Source: Ooceraea biroi (lineage: Eukaryota; Arthropoda; Insecta; Hymenoptera; Formicidae). From it: a stretch of 64,000 bases of DNA. How positions within the stretch are numbered: the stretch's first letter is position 1; each line of letters begins with the position of its first letter. Where the stretch lies: the NCBI RefSeq assembly GCF_003672135.1, contig NC_039509.1:10178663-10242662 (forward strand), read 5' to 3'. The translations under genes were made by a program, and so were the position numbers. The notes under the pieces were generated by a model. That model was not told the DNA's origin. It saw only the letters and a program-made list of their open reading frames with translations, and ran no database searches. Shown here piece after piece: positions 61,501 to 64,000 of this stretch.

Positions 61501-64000
61501 ACAAAATATATCGGTACGTAAAATGAACCTTTTTACAGATCGACAAACAAAATCTCGTCATTGCGCAATACGAGAGGGATAAAAACGAATTGACGAAACA
61601 GGTACGCGTTTTGTTCGCCATTAGCGAAGTTTAGCAGTGGCAAGATTTACTCTACAATTATATTTTGCAGAACGAGCTCCAAATACAGACTATTGGCCAT
61701 CTGCAAAACGCCGTTGTTGAAGCTAAGAGAAATTTGGATCAGATGGGTCATAAGGCAATGAGCGACGTGAGTGAGCTGAGGCCTGCGATGTCTTCAGCCT
61801 TCGGCCATAGAAATGTGCATGATGTTTAATTGTGAATTGTGAAAAGTTATGAGTAGACTGATTTGCTAGTTAGCTTTCGCGGCAACATGTATCTACTACT
61901 GTAAATAGTGCCGATCAATGATTATTAAAAACATGATTCTTTTAAAATGTGAACTGTTATGTCTCTTCGTCTTTTTGATGTTACTACGTTTACTGATACA
62001 ACATTGCAAGTGCAATGAATGTGACTGTCGTGCATGACGTACGTTGATGCAATCAAAGTGTTTTAAGTTTTTCTAACAATGCTCACGGACGAATGTTCTG
62101 CTCAAAGCGAGAAAAGATTGCGACATATGCAAACGTGCTGTTTGAATTAACAAATGGCCTGAATGATCAAGTTATGCCACGCTATGCAATTAACATAATA
62201 ATAACATGAGCCACATCGTATGCGAGTGCGCCTCGGCTTTCGATCCAAAAGTGAATCTATGACAAGTGCATTGTAAGTATCTTTACAGCTTTGCAAGAAA
62301 GATGAAACTATTCGTCAACTAGCAATGTGCATTGACGAGACGCAAGATCAATACAATGAATGTTTCACGGAAGTAAGTAGAAATTGTCACTAAAATTAAT
62401 CATCATTATTTATTATTTTAAATCAAAAGTTTCTTCACTGCATATAAAAGCTAAAAATATTTTGTACAATTAAATAACGTATGCATTTACCAAGTATTAA
62501 ACTGAATTCTTGTACGCGAAGGTGACTAATCAAGATTTGCTATTGGATTTGCAACGAGATGCCATTGACACTCTACATAAAAGGATTCATTGTCTGGAGT
62601 ATGACAAGAAGTTGATCGCTACTACAATACATACAATATATTACTCAGTTTTAAGTACAATACAGGTATGTCTGTCTCGGAGATATAGATATTTGCAATT
62701 TTTATATTAATAATGAAATATTGAAGTAATGGAAGATCCTGTATATTTCTAATAAAGAAGTGTGCATGATACATAAGCGTTAATTTTTTAGTCGATAACA
62801 GTAGACTAATTTTATGATATATACGCACTGCATATGTGTATATATTTATTAACACTGAGATTAATTGAAAGTAATTGTGTAATAATGGGAATAATTTGAA
62901 TCTTTCAGGAACAGATTTATGATCACGTGAAAGATCTTCGAGAATTGAAATGGAAAGTACGTTGTTAGAAAAATTTTATTCCAAGTCTGTTTTTATTCTA
63001 TAAAAGTTAATATGAAATTTCTGTGAAAATTTAAAATATGTTTTATTACAGATGAACAGTTTTATGGAGACGAAGAATCTCTCCGATGGTAAATATATGA
63101 GCAAATCGTGTACAATATATTTTGACAAAAACTGTGATACTCAAGATTTGGAGTATTCTTCAGATGACATGAAATGTGAAACGTCATATATGGAAAAATA
63201 TTCAGGTAATTTATCATGACAAAAGATTTAAACAGTCGTGAAAATTTATAAATAAATATATATAAATTACACATTAATATTTCGTTTATTTCATTCATTT
63301 AGACAAAGAAGTAATTTTATCTGAATTAAATGCATCGGAGTACGAGATGCTGGTTATTCTGTGTGATCGAGTATACTCTTTAAAAACTCTATTACAAGAG
63401 AAATCAGATAATATGGTGAAATTGCAAGCCGATTACGAATTGCTTAAGGTATGTCCAAAATAAATAAAAAAACAAAATTTTTCGTTTAATTAAATAAAAT
63501 AAGCGATGTGTATTTGTTGATCTGTTAATTATAATTTTCTAGAATGAGAATGCTATATTAAAAAAACAGAGTGACGTTATTGAAATTCAAACTAAAGATG
63601 ATATCTTGAAGCTGAAGAAAATGGTAGTGTATAAATAATATAATATCTTATATGTGTAAAAATGTGATAAATTTATGTACCTTTGAAATTTATTTAGCTC
63701 AAAGAGACGCGCTTAAAATTGCGTGAGACAGAAAATAATCATCAGCGAATGATTGAAAATTTTGATAAAGTCCAAGAACAATTAATGTCAGCAACAAAAC
63801 AAGAAGCTGAGTCTAAAGAGTCATTAACGGTTATGGTGATACATCATTATCACAGATATTCACTTTTGTCATATTAAAAATATACATTAATTCCAAGATT
63901 ATACCTATTTTGTTTAGGAAAAAGATTACTGTTCTAAGATTGGAGAAATAGAAAATGAAGCAGCAAATCTTCGCAATTTGGTGGATAAACTAAATGAAGA
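57258..64000 (+). CDS. Long coiled-coil protein, continuation, cut by the window end
   Basis: Thirty consecutive exons can be followed from 57258-57305 through 57378-57419, 57537-57659, 57806-57952, 58029-58079, 58185-58319, 58397-58492, 58663-58794, 58869-58976, 59064-59159, 59233-59370, 59452-59484, 59584-59667, 59752-59844, 59925-60083, 60151-60243, 60572-60628, 60731-60820, 60902-61048, 61134-61229, 61539-61601, 61671-61766, 62289-62372, 62522-62665, 62909-62956, 63052-63205, 63303-63448, 63543-63623, 63698-63835 to 63918-64000. They encode about 1000 residues, almost all coiled coil rich in Glu, Lys, Gln and Leu (ELHKLKKEYNDLKLNMIQ, LEDQIRMLQHEVKCKQEANN), with many Cys in the first third. 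All junctions but one are phase 0. Such proteins are often centrosomal, ciliary or Golgi scaffolds. No diagnostic domain is visible, so no function is assigned. The gene continues beyond the window. Confidence 0.8.
58537..58570. repeat. (TA)n microsatellite in an intron
   Basis: About 17 TA units lie in the intron between the exons ending 58492 and starting 58663. Confidence 0.95.
60289..60517 (-). mobile_element. Internally deleted mariner relic in an intron
   Basis: The ends are inverted repeats of the type TTGGGTTGTAACAAAAGT (right end, read on -) and TTGGATCGTAACAAAAAT (left end). They are flanked by TA at 60287-60288 and 60518-60519. Read on -, the interior encodes DKVWKDGIKKLPQRW, a stop, then MLVEQDGAYVVE. 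This is the C-terminus of a mariner transposase, related to but different from the end of the element at 34564. The element is 229 bp, so most of the gene is deleted. It lies between exons 60151-60243 and 60572-60628 of the coiled-coil gene. Confidence 0.85.

Noticed and set aside
1..64000. CRISPR arrays, bacterial operons, phage or plasmid features
   Set aside because: The genes have spliceosomal introns and animal protein families. No spaced direct-repeat array was seen.

Overview
This window looks like nuclear DNA from an insect, most likely an ant or another hymenopteran. Genes are split by short GT-AG introns, are mostly single copy, and encode animal-type proteins such as ST7, PI4KB, DDX54, Rpt3, DNAJC5/CSP and NAXE. 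CpG-rich and AT-rich stretches alternate, and there are traces of mariner and small non-autonomous DNA transposons. The species is an inference from overall character. The protein families are read directly from translated exons.

Layout. 1-9895 holds no gene I can support, only a 334 bp TTAA-flanked inverted-repeat element at 8976-9309 and, at its end, the presumed ST7 leader. 9896-11577 (+) is ST7 in only two coding exons. 14339-19329 (-) is phosphatidylinositol 4-kinase beta (fwd/PI4KB) in eleven coding exons, convergent with ST7. 19330-31085 is an 11.7 kb stretch without a supportable gene, with a very CpG-rich repeat-bearing core at about 23.7-25.2 kb. 31086-34383 (-) is the nucleolar DEAD-box helicase DDX54/Dbp10 in eleven exons. 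Its upstream region carries a decayed mariner (34564-35850). A short Gln-rich/RGG-rich gene or pseudogene on + follows (36091-37187), with a hAT-like miniature element in its intron. 37642-39461 (+) is the proteasome ATPase Rpt3/PSMC4. 39986-42110 (+) is a coiled-coil protein resembling DRC10/IQCD of the axonemal nexin-dynein regulatory complex. 46996-51920 (-) is cysteine string protein, with a probable alternative last exon at 45158-45225. 52568-53377 (+) is NAD(P)H-hydrate epimerase. From 53918 to the window edge (+) runs a very long coiled-coil protein built from dozens of small exons; I do not recognise it and it continues past base 64000.

The genes are mostly housekeeping functions with no evident shared pathway: lipid kinase signalling at the Golgi, ribosome biogenesis, proteasome, synaptic vesicle chaperone and metabolite repair. 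CSP/NAXE form a head-to-head pair, as do DDX54/the small RGG locus. The oddest features are the small RGG locus, where both premature stops look like C-to-T changes of Gln codons in a Gln repeat; the four DNA-transposon relics placed in introns or intergenic DNA; and the almost uniform phase-0 exon structure of the long coiled-coil gene.
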